Origin: Nitrospinaceae bacterium
GTDB lineage: Bacteria; Nitrospinota; Nitrospinia; Nitrospinales; VA-1
Direction: 5' to 3'
NCBI GenBank assembly: GCA_029937635.1
Contig: JAPYPM010000052.1
Coordinates: 1,529 to 11,833, forward strand
Length of the DNA stretch: 10,305 nt
Shown in pieces: positions 1-6,924 of this stretch; within the stretch, counting starts at the first letter, position 1; every line of letters starts with the position of its first letter. The translations under genes were made by a program, and so were the position numbers. Below the pieces are notes generated by a model. It worked only from the letters and a program-made list of their open reading frames with translations. It searched no databases and had not been told where the DNA came from.

Positions 1-920
1 ATTAAAGTATCGGTGGATAAAGTCGCATCCAGGTCGGCTCCCACAATATTTCCATCTTTCTTGCCAAGAATTCCTAAGTTTGAAGCGGTTCTACCTCCAT
101 CTACTTCACTAACTGATAAAGAATTTGTTATTAAAGAACTTGTATCGGTGAGAGTAATCCCATTCCCAGCACTATTTATAGATGCGGTTATATTTGACAT
201 CGTACTTATAGTGGTAATAACATTATCTATTGTCATCGATGACGTGATATTAAATTTACCAGTATTTCCTGCTCTATCAGTAATTAAAATACTCCCGGAT
301 TGAACACCAGAGCCCCCGTTTAAATTGGAAATTTTGGTAGAACCCGTTACTTTAGGATTCATATCTGTTCCCAATGCTTGTGAACCCGGTACAGTTAACT
401 TAACATTAGTATTATCTTCGATTTTTATCGTCAAGCTATCTGAATTTCCTTTATATACAGCACCAGAGGCACTTACTTCGAAAGGATTTGTGTTAACCGA
501 TGTTCCTGAAAAAATATACATGCTTTTTACTTTTGTATTTGCATCCTGAAGAACTTTAGCGATTATATTGTCCAACTCTTCTCTTGCATATCCTCTTGTT
601 TCTTGTGTCGCCTGACCACCAAGCTCAGCGACCGACATTTCTTTCGCTCGAATCAAGCTCAATGAAATTGATGAAAGTGCTGACTCCCCGGAACTTAAAA
701 AAAGTTTATTGTTGGTAATATTACGATTATATTGTGTTACTTCTTTTATATTTGTCCGTAATGCCAACGTATCTCGCATTCCAGATGGATCATCGGATGG
801 CTTATGTATTTTTTTTCCAGATGTAATTTGTTTTTGAGCATTGAACATATTTTCTGTAATACGAAAAATATTATTTATTGCACTTCCTTGTTGCGTTTGA
901 CTGGTTACTCGCATTACCAT
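1..920 (-). CDS. flgL: Flagellar hook-filament junction protein FlgL (HAP3), 3' end cut off by window edge
   Basis: FlgL forms the second junction layer between hook and filament. The frame is open from ATG at 920 to the window edge, giving 306 residues with no stop, so the C-terminus is missing. The N-terminal flagellin-like coiled-coil domain is clear: MRVTSQTQ at residues 3-10, then QITSGKKIHKPSDDPSG near 31-47, the typical FlgL/flagellin signature. Residues about 198-300 (LNGGSGVQSGSILITD, later TASNLGILG and GADLDATLS) resemble the flagellin hook-IN type repeat found in the variable region of FlgL and FliD proteins of delta-type bacteria. The start is supported by GGAG seven bases upstream; a second ATG lies two codons later. 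It follows flgK by 37 bases and is the last visible gene of the flgJNKL unit. Plain flagellin is less likely because of its place directly after flgK. Confidence 0.93.
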   Translation of the reverse strand, partial: MVMRVTSQTQQGSAINNIFRITENMFNAQKQITSGKKIHKPSDDPSGMRDTLALRTNIKEVTQYNRNITNNKLFLSSGESALSSISLSLIRAKEMSVAELGGQATQETRGYAREELDNIIAKVLQDANTKVKSMYIFSGTSVNTNPFEVSASGAVYKGNSDSLTIKIEDNTNVKLTVPGSQALGTDMNPKVTGSTKISNLNGGSGVQSGSILITDRAGNTGKFNITSSMTIDNVITTISTMSNITASINSAGNGITLTDTSSLITNSLSVSEVDGGRTASNLGILGKKDGNIVGADLDATLSTDTL

Positions 921-957
921 GTCAGTTCTCCGTTTTACAATTCTCGTTTAACATAAA

Positions 958-2661
958 TTATATTCGGCTCAATGTATCAAGCATTTCATCCACCACTGTG
1001 ATCATTCGAGCTGATGCGTTATAGGCCTGCTGAAATTTGATCATTTTTATCATTTCCTCATCAATTGAAACCCCTGAAATACTTTCTCTCCTACTATTTA
1101 ATTGGAGCATAATTCCTTCTTGTTGACGAAGGATTGATTGCGCGGAAAATGAACCAATTCCTATTGTGCTTACTACGGCATTGTAATATTCATCAAACGT
1201 AAATGAACCTGATCCCGAACCACCCCACGTCACGCTATTAAAAGATAATTCCTCTTGTATGTCAGCCAATAGCAAAGCATTATTGCCATCTCCAAGATCC
1301 GTGCTTCCTGCCGCTATCTTTCGTCCATCAGCGATAATTATACTTGAAACTGACATTTCGCTTGCCGCATTCTCAGATACTGAAAATATAGCTTTATCTC
1401 CTGCTTCCGCAATCCCGGATATTGTGACTGCAAAACCATTTTTAATATTAAAAGTACTTCCTGCAGAAAAGGTAAACGTCCCAGAACTCGCATTTGTTGT
1501 CAGGTTATTTAAAGTAAATGAAGAGCTAGAAGTAAAAGCAATTTCAAACTCATCTACCGGAACCGTGGTTGGGCTTCCGTTGACTATGCTCACCAGGGCT
1601 GAACCTGTATTGTCTTTGTCGAGATCAATCGAAACATCACGGGGCGAAAAAAAATCCAGGCCAGAACTTCCATCAAGGCCCCAACCTTCCCTGTGAATAC
1701 CATTAAATTCTTGAATAAAAGATGCGCTCAAGATGTTCATTTTATCGAGGATGGATTCTACTTCTGTATCCCGCATGTCGAGATAACCGCGTAATTCACC
1801 CCCCTGAATAGTTGACGTTATATTTTTTGTTGCTGACCCAGTTGCTGACCCATTATCTATATAAACGTCCTTAAAGGATTCATTGTCGCCATTCAAAGAC
1901 GTACTTAAATCAAAAACTTGCTCCTTGAGCACTAAAGCTGTCCCATCCTTCAGTGTTAAACTGATCTGACCATCCGATTCCTCTACCAGTTGTATATCAA
2001 TTTTTTTGGAAAGCTCTTTAACTAATCTGTCCCGGTTATCTCGAAGGTCATTTGCTTTATATTGTGATCCGGGCTCATTAGCATGTATGTTCTCATTTAA
2101 TTTTCCAATTTGCGTTAAAAGGATATTGATCTCTTTAACTACAGTTCCTACTGTGTCATCAATATTTCTTTGGATCGTAAATAGTTGTTTCCCTGTATGA
2201 CTGAACATAGTAGCCAGATGTTGGCCTTTTGAAATTAAATCAGCACGCTCTGACAACCCTCTTGCGTTTGTTGCCAAATCATTCACGGATCCAAAAAAAT
2301 TACTTAAAGCTTCGTTTAAGCTATTCCCAGATCCTTCGTTGAATAATAGTTCTAGTTGATCAAATATCTGTTTCTTAATATCTGAACTCCCAGCCAAATC
2401 TCCTTCATCCATTATTTGTTTAAATAAAAACTGGTCGTGAGATCTCTCAATACTGGCAACGCGGACGCCTGTACCAATTTTATGCATTCCACCATATTTA
2501 AGATGACTCCTTGGTGTGTTTGCTTCAAATGCTACATCTTGTCGAGAATATCCTTCTGTTTCCACATTTGCTATATTCTGACCTGTAACTTCTATCGCTA
2601 ACTGTTGGGCTAATAGGCCCAACTTTGCGGAACTCAATGCACTAAAAATATTTGTTGTCAT
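958..2661 (-). CDS. flgK: Flagellar hook-associated protein FlgK (HAP1)
   Basis: FlgK is exported through the flagellar secretion apparatus and forms the first junction ring on the hook tip. The 567-residue protein has the family layout. The N-terminal rod/hook-type helix is NIFSALSSAKLGLLAQQ at about residues 4-20, followed by the signature GQNIANVETEGYSRQ (about 28-42). The middle is a long Ser/Thr/Gly-rich variable region, about residues 260-490. The C-terminal helix is SIDEEMIKMIKFQQAYNASARM with a DEMLDTL ending. The length is in the usual range for FlgK (about 450-650). The ATG lies 15 bases after the flgN stop and has no convincing Shine-Dalgarno sequence, so coupling to flgN translation is likely. 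The N-terminus aligns with known FlgK starts, so the start is probably right. FlgN, encoded directly upstream, would be its export chaperone. Confidence 0.97.
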   Translation of the reverse strand: MTTNIFSALSSAKLGLLAQQLAIEVTGQNIANVETEGYSRQDVAFEANTPRSHLKYGGMHKIGTGVRVASIERSHDQFLFKQIMDEGDLAGSSDIKKQIFDQLELLFNEGSGNSLNEALSNFFGSVNDLATNARGLSERADLISKGQHLATMFSHTGKQLFTIQRNIDDTVGTVVKEINILLTQIGKLNENIHANEPGSQYKANDLRDNRDRLVKELSKKIDIQLVEESDGQISLTLKDGTALVLKEQVFDLSTSLNGDNESFKDVYIDNGSATGSATKNITSTIQGGELRGYLDMRDTEVESILDKMNILSASFIQEFNGIHREGWGLDGSSGLDFFSPRDVSIDLDKDNTGSALVSIVNGSPTTVPVDEFEIAFTSSSSFTLNNLTTNASSGTFTFSAGSTFNIKNGFAVTISGIAEAGDKAIFSVSENAASEMSVSSIIIADGRKIAAGSTDLGDGNNALLLADIQEELSFNSVTWGGSGSGSFTFDEYYNAVVSTIGIGSFSAQSILRQQEGIMLQLNSRRESISGVSIDEEMIKMIKFQQAYNASARMITVVDEMLDTLSRI

Positions 2662-2676
2662 TTTTTAACTGTTTGT

Positions 2677-3180
2677 TTAAGCATCTATACTTAGCATGCT
2701 GCTATATTTGTTTGTTTTTGTAATTTTCCCATTCGCATGGTATGGAGAAGAAGCAATCTCCCCTTCAGTATGAAGGTGCACCAGTGACTTTCTAAAAGAT
2801 TCCGATGATCTTTTCATTAAGTCATGAATTGAATGATTTAACTCATTTATAATTTGGATTTTCCCCAATATATTTTTTCGGCTTTTGGCTAACCCTGGGT
2901 TAAATTGACTTTTTTGAAAGTTTACTAATTTTTTCAGAGTTAAACTTGCATGGGAAATACCTAACCCATTGGCAACTTTTTTCATAATTTTGATCCTATC
3001 GGATTCCAAAACTTGTAATTGATGCACTAACTCATCTTTCCTTAATATTATAGATTCCAAGGTATCTATTGAATATTCAGCAATACAGCCCCATTCTTCC
3101 TGTAAAAGTGCGATAAAATTTTCGTAAAGGATAACTTTTTTTTCTAGAGTGTTTAAAAGATGCTTCAGTAGTGAATTCAT
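2677..3180 (-). CDS. flgN: FlgN-type export chaperone for FlgK/FlgL
   Basis: This is probably the cytosolic chaperone that keeps FlgK and FlgL unfolded and delivers them to the flagellar export gate. The call rests on position (between flgJ and flgK), size (167 residues, against about 140-165 for the family) and an all-helical make-up without signal peptide or membrane segment. Within it, an N-terminal pattern of the FlgN type can be seen: repeated LL/EE-rich helices, LLNTLEKKVILYENFIALLQEE near residues 9-30, and a central ILRKDELVHQLQVLESDR helix. FlgN sequences diverge strongly, so primary sequence alone would not prove the function. AAGG nine bases upstream supports the start and overlaps the flgJ stop codon, with a gap of only five bases, so translation is probably coupled. 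It is followed by flgK after 15 bases. Confidence 0.8.
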   Translation of the reverse strand: MNSLLKHLLNTLEKKVILYENFIALLQEEWGCIAEYSIDTLESIILRKDELVHQLQVLESDRIKIMKKVANGLGISHASLTLKKLVNFQKSQFNPGLAKSRKNILGKIQIINELNHSIHDLMKRSSESFRKSLVHLHTEGEIASSPYHANGKITKTNKYSSMLSIDA

Positions 3181-3185
3181 TTTTT

Positions 3186-3590
3186 CTAACCTTGTAAATT
3201 AATTTCTGAATTTATTTTTTTTGTCGAAATTTCACTCTCTTTTTGACCCTTTTTAACTTTTTCTTCTAATCGAGCCAAATCTCTATAAATGATGTCTGCT
3301 AAACCAATTCCCTTTTGCTCAGTCATTAATTTAGACATCTCCTCATCGTACAAAGACTCGTACATTTGTGAGGCGTGACTATCAAAAAAACCTGATTTTT
3401 GTACTGTCGAACGCATGGATTTTAATAGTTGGTGAACAAATATAGACTCGAATTCTTTTGCTAAAGACTTTAATTGTTTATTGTTTTTATTCTTGCCAGG
3501 TTTAGCCAATTCACTCAACTGTGACAAGCGGCCCTGCTCAATTTGAGGTAAAATGGCCGTCTCAGAACTACTACTAGATGGAATAAACAT
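3186..3590 (-). CDS. flgJ: FlgJ-type rod-binding protein, single domain without muramidase
   Basis: FlgJ caps the growing rod in the periplasm. The 134-residue protein holds only the rod-binding domain. Residues about 40-107 contain LAKEFESIFVHQLLKSMR, a GFF motif, the MYESLYDEEMSKLMTEQKGIGLADIIY stretch and the DLAR ending typical of the family. The N-terminal 35 residues are Ser-rich and then Lys/Asn-rich; the C-terminal 25 residues are Lys-rich and charged. Enteric FlgJ is about 310 residues with a C-terminal glucosaminidase domain. That domain is missing here, as is common outside beta- and gammaproteobacteria, so wall hydrolysis for rod passage must come from another protein. It is the first gene after a sigma-54-type promoter and heads the flgJNKL unit. 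The ribosome site is weak (GAG near ten bases upstream). Confidence 0.92.
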   Translation of the reverse strand: MFIPSSSSSETAILPQIEQGRLSQLSELAKPGKNKNNKQLKSLAKEFESIFVHQLLKSMRSTVQKSGFFDSHASQMYESLYDEEMSKLMTEQKGIGLADIIYRDLARLEEKVKKGQKESEISTKKINSEINLQG

Positions 3591-3671
3591 AAATACTCGT
3601 TAGATAATTGTTTTTATTTTTACCTCAACCAAAATTTCTTCTGATTAGGGCTATCCATAAACCAATCAAAA

Positions 3672-3687
3672 TGCAAAGGCCATACCA
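3672..3687 (-). promoter_or_regulatory. Sigma-54 (-24/-12) promoter for flgJNKL
   Basis: Read on the minus strand the site is TGGTATGGCCTTTGCA. It fits the RpoN consensus TGGYAYRNNNNTTGCW at every defined position, with correct GG-to-GC spacing. The expected start of transcription is near 3660, which leaves a leader of about 70 bases before flgJ. It lies about 85 bp beyond the flgI terminator, where a new promoter is needed. The near-identical site before flgF supports shared control by RpoN and a flagellar enhancer-binding protein. Confidence 0.82.
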
Positions 3688-3772
3688 AATTATTTAATCC
3701 AACTTAAAAATAATTAAACCCTTTAAATATATATAGTTATTTAATTCTGTTTTGATAATTAATTCACAAAAA

Positions 3773-3808
3773 AAGCGGTAGTAAGGAAAATATTTCCTTC
3801 TACCGCTT
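3773..3808 (-). terminator. Rho-independent terminator after flgI
   Basis: A perfect 9-bp outer stem (AAGCGGTAG at 3773-3781 with CTACCGCTT at 3800-3808) encloses a second 7-bp stem (AAGGAAA with TTTCCTT) and a 3-base loop, separated by one bulged base. On the minus strand the hairpin is followed by a run of seven T, two of which overlap the stem. It starts 20 bases after the flgI stop codon, so it should end the flgF-to-flgI transcript. The plus strand has no comparable T-run after the hairpin. Confidence 0.9.
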
Positions 3809-3828
3809 ACCTATTTTACGTCTTTATT

Positions 3829-4968
3829 TTAAATGACAACTAGTTCCGCATGAAGAGCGCCTGCAGCTTTGATTGATTGTAAAATTGCAATCAAATCACG
3901 TGGTGTCACCCCAATTGCGTTGAGCCCATTAACTATATCACCCAGTGATGCGCCTTTAGACATTACAAGTAGCTTATCTTCTCCCTCCTCAATAGGAACC
4001 GCTGTTCTTTCTGGGTTTACTGAACCTGGTTCCGCAACTGGGGGAGGATCATCGTCCACCGCAGTTTCACCCTTGATTTGAATAAATAGTGACCCGTGAG
4101 CAACTGCCACCGTTGAGATACGAACATTTTCTCCCATCACAACCGTACCGGTTCTTTCATCGACGATAACTCGTGCCGCTATATCTGGCTCAACATTTAA
4201 TGTTTCTATGCGAGCAATCAATTCTGAAGTGTTATTTAAATAATACTTTGGGACTTCGACTTTTATTGTTCGACCATCCATCACAAATGCAGATTGGTCT
4301 TTTAGTTCATTATTGATTGCTTGGGAAATTCTTCGTGCAGTCGTAAAATCCGTTTTCTTTAAGGCAAATATTAGTTCTCCTTTTGCATTAAATTTGTGAG
4401 GCAGTTCTCTTTCAACCAAAGCCCCATTCACTACTCTCCCTACTGTTTTATGATTTTTCTGTGCACCTGCACCCCCACCTGCAACTGCAAAACCACCTAT
4501 AGATAAAGGACCTTGTGCCACCCCGTATGTGTTGCTATCAGGCCCCTTAAGTGGTGTCATTAATAAAGTGCCACCCTGCAGACTTTTTGAGTCACCCACA
4601 GAAGAAACTGTCACATCTATTCGATCTCCTTGGCGGGCAAATGAAGGTAATTCTGCGGTCACCATAACTGTAGCCACGTTTTTAAATTTTAAGGCGTCTA
4701 TCTCTCCTGCTGGGATTGTTACTCCCATTTTTTTAAGCATATTAAATACAGACTGAATCGAGAAAAAAACGTTGGTTGCACTATCCCCCGTTCCGGCAAG
4801 GCCAATTACCAGTCCAAAACCGATTAACTGGTTGTTTCGAACCCCCTTTATGCTTGATAGATCTTTGATACGGGCAGCCATAGCTGTATCTACGAACATC
4901 AAGACGATCAAAACTATCGGAAAAAATATTTTTAAAGTTTGTTTCAACGTTTTCAATCTCCTCGTCAT
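3829..4968 (-). CDS. flgI: Flagellar P-ring protein FlgI
   Basis: FlgI assembles the periplasmic P-ring around the distal rod in the peptidoglycan layer. The 379-residue precursor has a basic N-terminus, a hydrophobic stretch (about residues 14-26) and a signal peptidase I site after AMA at residue 31. The mature protein begins ARIKDLSSIKGVRNNQLIGFGLVIGLAGTGD, a hallmark of the family. The C-terminus GVTPRDLIAILQSIKAAGALHAELVVI is also diagnostic. A Pro-rich acidic linker (DDDPPPVAEPGS) sits before the last domain. The ATG at 4968 is six bases after the preceding lipoprotein stop and lacks a good ribosome site. A GAGGAG motif inside codons 2-4 would better serve TTG at codon 8 (4945-4947), leaving a complete signal peptide, so the true start is uncertain. 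A terminator follows directly. Confidence 0.97.
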   Translation of the reverse strand: MTRRLKTLKQTLKIFFPIVLIVLMFVDTAMAARIKDLSSIKGVRNNQLIGFGLVIGLAGTGDSATNVFFSIQSVFNMLKKMGVTIPAGEIDALKFKNVATVMVTAELPSFARQGDRIDVTVSSVGDSKSLQGGTLLMTPLKGPDSNTYGVAQGPLSIGGFAVAGGGAGAQKNHKTVGRVVNGALVERELPHKFNAKGELIFALKKTDFTTARRISQAINNELKDQSAFVMDGRTIKVEVPKYYLNNTSELIARIETLNVEPDIAARVIVDERTGTVVMGENVRISTVAVAHGSLFIQIKGETAVDDDPPPVAEPGSVNPERTAVPIEEGEDKLLVMSKGASLGDIVNGLNAIGVTPRDLIAILQSIKAAGALHAELVVI

Positions 4969-4974
4969 TTTATG

Positions 4975-5622
4975 TTACGGGGTACCCAATGTAAGTTTAG
5001 CTGTAGCATAATCCCCATTAATTGAATCTGTTAATGTTACAGTGAAATCTTCAGTTCCCGATGCTGGAATTGCAGATGCGGTCACTGTACAAATTGCTCC
5101 AGCCACACCTACTGTAGGTATTGTTGTCGTACCAGAAGAATCGTCCCTAGAAACTGAACAGGTTATTAGAGCAGAACCTGATAGAAGTGTTGCAGTAATT
5201 GCCAAATCTCCTGCTTCAGTAATTATCCCGCTACCTGGTGTTGCTATTAGGATGGTTGGTAGTACGGTTATAGTTGTTGTTCCTGTAACTCCTGTAGAAT
5301 CTACTGCCGTTACCGTGGCAGTACCTGCGGGCGCTGCATTTAAAGCCGCAACACCTGTAAATACACCAGTTGCGGGAACCATTGTACCTAGTGAGGTTCC
5401 TGTGGACGTATTAGCTATATAAAAAGTGTATGGAGCAACTCCCCCTGTAGCGGCAAAAATTTGCGCTCCGGCTTTTAGTATTGTTGAGTTTTGTGGAATA
5501 ACCGTAAGTCCAAATGATGGACCTAAGAGTGCAGCCCCACCATTTTCTATATCATCTGTGCAAGACAGAATCAAAGTTGCTGATAAAAGACATAACAACC
5601 AAACTTTGCATCTATTTTTCAT
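4975..5622 (-). CDS. Ig-like two-domain lipoprotein of unknown function, between flgH and flgI
   Basis: I do not recognise a named family. The 215-residue protein has a lipoprotein signal peptide with the lipobox LILS-C, the lipidated Cys being residue 21. Thr at +2 gives no inner-membrane retention signal, so outer membrane is likely. Residues about 40-120 form a beta-rich repeat resembling bacterial Ig or putative-Ig modules (GGVAPYTFYI, ATGVFTG, GTATVTAVDSTG). Residues about 122-215 form a second Ser/Thr/Ala-rich module with two cysteines (155 and 178) that could form a disulfide. The mature N-terminus (SCTDDIEN, GPSF) matches that of the neighbouring upstream lipoprotein, suggesting duplication. 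No Shine-Dalgarno is visible before the ATG. It ends six bases before flgI and is probably cotranscribed and translationally coupled. A link to the P/L rings is inferred from position only. Confidence 0.8.
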   Translation of the reverse strand: MKNRCKVWLLCLLSATLILSCTDDIENGGAALLGPSFGLTVIPQNSTILKAGAQIFAATGGVAPYTFYIANTSTGTSLGTMVPATGVFTGVAALNAAPAGTATVTAVDSTGVTGTTTITVLPTILIATPGSGIITEAGDLAITATLLSGSALITCSVSRDDSSGTTTIPTVGVAGAICTVTASAIPASGTEDFTVTLTDSINGDYATAKLTLGTP

Positions 5623-5680
5623 TATAAATTGGAGTTTTATTTTTTTATTTAAACTAATAAATTTTATTTTATTTAATGTT

Positions 5681-6109
5681 TTAGAAACTTAATATTGGAA
5701 CAGTTGTTGTTGCGGTTATATTTTCTACTGTTGCTACAACATAAGCTGTCCCTGCTGTATCTCCTGCTTGCAAAAGTGTTGTGGCTACTCCATTAACAGT
5801 GATTAACGCTGCTGCCCCGAGTGTGCCTAAAGTGTTAGTTAAAGTAATAGCAGCTCCATTTACGGGTACACCTGCTGCTGTAACTACTTCTACACGTATG
5901 GTTGCTGATCCTAATGAACTTTTTACTATCCCAACACCTCCATACTGTGCTGTTAAACCTATTGTGTAACCCGAGTAACTTGGTCCTACAAGGTTTTCTA
6001 TATCTTGAGTACAAGACAAAATCATGAATACTGCAAATGTTGCAATAAACCATGACTTTACTTTGTATTTGCATGTTAAAATTTTCACTCTATTTTGATT
6101 TTTTTTCAT
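5681..6109 (-). CDS. Single Ig-like (BIg1-type) domain lipoprotein downstream of flgH
   Basis: This is a 142-residue putative lipoprotein with no recognised name. A Lys-rich N-terminus and a hydrophobic segment (about residues 20-31) lead to the lipobox MILS-C with Cys at residue 33; Thr at +2 suggests outer-membrane sorting. The mature part, about 110 residues, looks like one bacterial Ig-like domain of the intimin/invasin BIg1 kind: VEVVTAAGVPVNGAAITLTN, then LGTLG, VNGVATTLLQAGDTAGTAYVVAT. The segment after the Cys (TQDIEN, GPSY) parallels the following lipoprotein, and the DNA there is similar too, so the two are likely paralogues. AGGTAGG six bases before the ATG is a strong ribosome site. 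It follows flgH by 77 bases with no terminator, so it is probably in the same operon. Function is unknown; a structural role near the L-ring is possible. Confidence 0.8.
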   Translation of the reverse strand: MKKNQNRVKILTCKYKVKSWFIATFAVFMILSCTQDIENLVGPSYSGYTIGLTAQYGGVGIVKSSLGSATIRVEVVTAAGVPVNGAAITLTNTLGTLGAAALITVNGVATTLLQAGDTAGTAYVVATVENITATTTVPILSF

Positions 6110-6186
6110 GCGATACCTACCTGTTTAACTTAAATTTCTAATATTAATAATGATTCGTTGTAACTTTATTTTTAAATCATTTACTT

Positions 6187-6924
6187 TTAGAATGGCCAAA
6201 CATAACTTATGGCACGCATAAGCCAACCCACCCTTTGTTCTTCTGCGATCACTCCATCTCCGGTATAGGTGATTGAAGCGTTTGCGATCAAAGAAGAGTT
6301 AATCGTGTTATCAAAGTTGATATCTGAAGGACGAATCATTCCAGTTATAACCATCAATTGTTCTTCAAAATTTACAGTCACAGAACGAGATCCTTCTATT
6401 TCTAAGTTTCCACTTTCGTTGATTGCTACAATTGTCACTGATACGGTTCCCGTTAAACTTCCACTTCGTGTTGTTGTCCCACTCCCCTTATTTGATCTTT
6501 CATTGGTGGCTCCAAGCGATGGATCAAAGCCGGTACCCAGCCCAAGAAAATTTTTAACTCCCATATTGCTTGGCAATCCCAGAACTGATGTTGTTGAAAG
6601 TCCAATTTCTGAAGCTTTTGATGTATCTGTAGTTGCTGATTGAGTTGATGTTGCAGTCTCATTTAAAAATACGGTGAGGATATCTCCTACTTTTTTTGCT
6701 TTTGTATCTTCAAAAAGAAGATTTTTAGCCGTATCCCCTGGCCATATTCCACCATCGTTAAATTTTATGGGTGTTGCCTTATATATTTTTTGTGGAATCA
6801 CTGCCACGGCTTCCGGTGCTATTGCTTTTTGTATAGTTGTGCACGCATTAATACCCACTAAACTCAATGTCATTATTGCTATTCTTATAAATTCCCCCGG
6901 TTTACAAATATTTTTATCTTTCAT
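6187..6924 (-). CDS. flgH: Flagellar L-ring lipoprotein FlgH
   Basis: FlgH forms the outer-membrane L-ring, the bushing through which the rod passes. The 245-residue precursor has a lipobox GINA-C with the lipidated Cys at residue 28. Family motifs follow: LLFEDTKAKKVGDILTVFLNETATSTQSA (about 69-97), the low-complexity Ser/Thr/Gly middle, NLEIEGSRSVTVNFEEQLMVITGMIRPSDI (about 173-202) and the C-terminal GVIAEEQRVGWLMRAISYVWPF. Length is close to the usual 220-250. The ATG directly abuts the flgA stop codon. A strong GGAGGT ribosome site (6935-6940 on the complementary strand) lies inside the end of flgA, ten bases from the start, so the two genes are tightly linked. Its usual partner flgI does not follow directly; two Ig-like lipoprotein genes intervene. 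Confidence 0.97.
   Translation of the reverse strand: MKDKNICKPGEFIRIAIMTLSLVGINACTTIQKAIAPEAVAVIPQKIYKATPIKFNDGGIWPGDTAKNLLFEDTKAKKVGDILTVFLNETATSTQSATTDTSKASEIGLSTTSVLGLPSNMGVKNFLGLGTGFDPSLGATNERSNKGSGTTTRSGSLTGTVSVTIVAINESGNLEIEGSRSVTVNFEEQLMVITGMIRPSDINFDNTINSSLIANASITYTGDGVIAEEQRVGWLMRAISYVWPF

Noticed and set aside
13..549. Plus-strand open frames opposite flgL
   Set aside because: The minus-strand frame is a clear FlgL with its own ribosome site; the hydrophobic plus-strand peptides are mirror artefacts.
1259..1696. Open frame on the plus strand of about 145 codons opposite flgK
   Set aside because: It is fully antisense to a well-supported gene, its composition follows the complementary codons, and it shows no ribosome site or family motif.
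5042..5692. Plus-strand open frames opposite the Ig-like lipoproteins
   Set aside because: Val/Ala/Pro-rich peptides come from the complement of Thr/Gly/Ala-rich codons. The minus-strand frames have lipoboxes and domain patterns.
6110..6186. Possible separate promoter before the first Ig-like lipoprotein
   Set aside because: The 77-base gap is AT-rich with several TATTAAT-like strings, but no paired -35 box, no sigma-54 site and no terminator after flgH, so read-through from flgH is simpler.
6206..6225. TGGCACGCATAAGCC on the plus strand, resembling a sigma-54 promoter
   Set aside because: It has the -24 half and a GC at -12 but lacks the TT before it. It lies inside the conserved C-terminal codons of flgH, with no plus-strand gene downstream.
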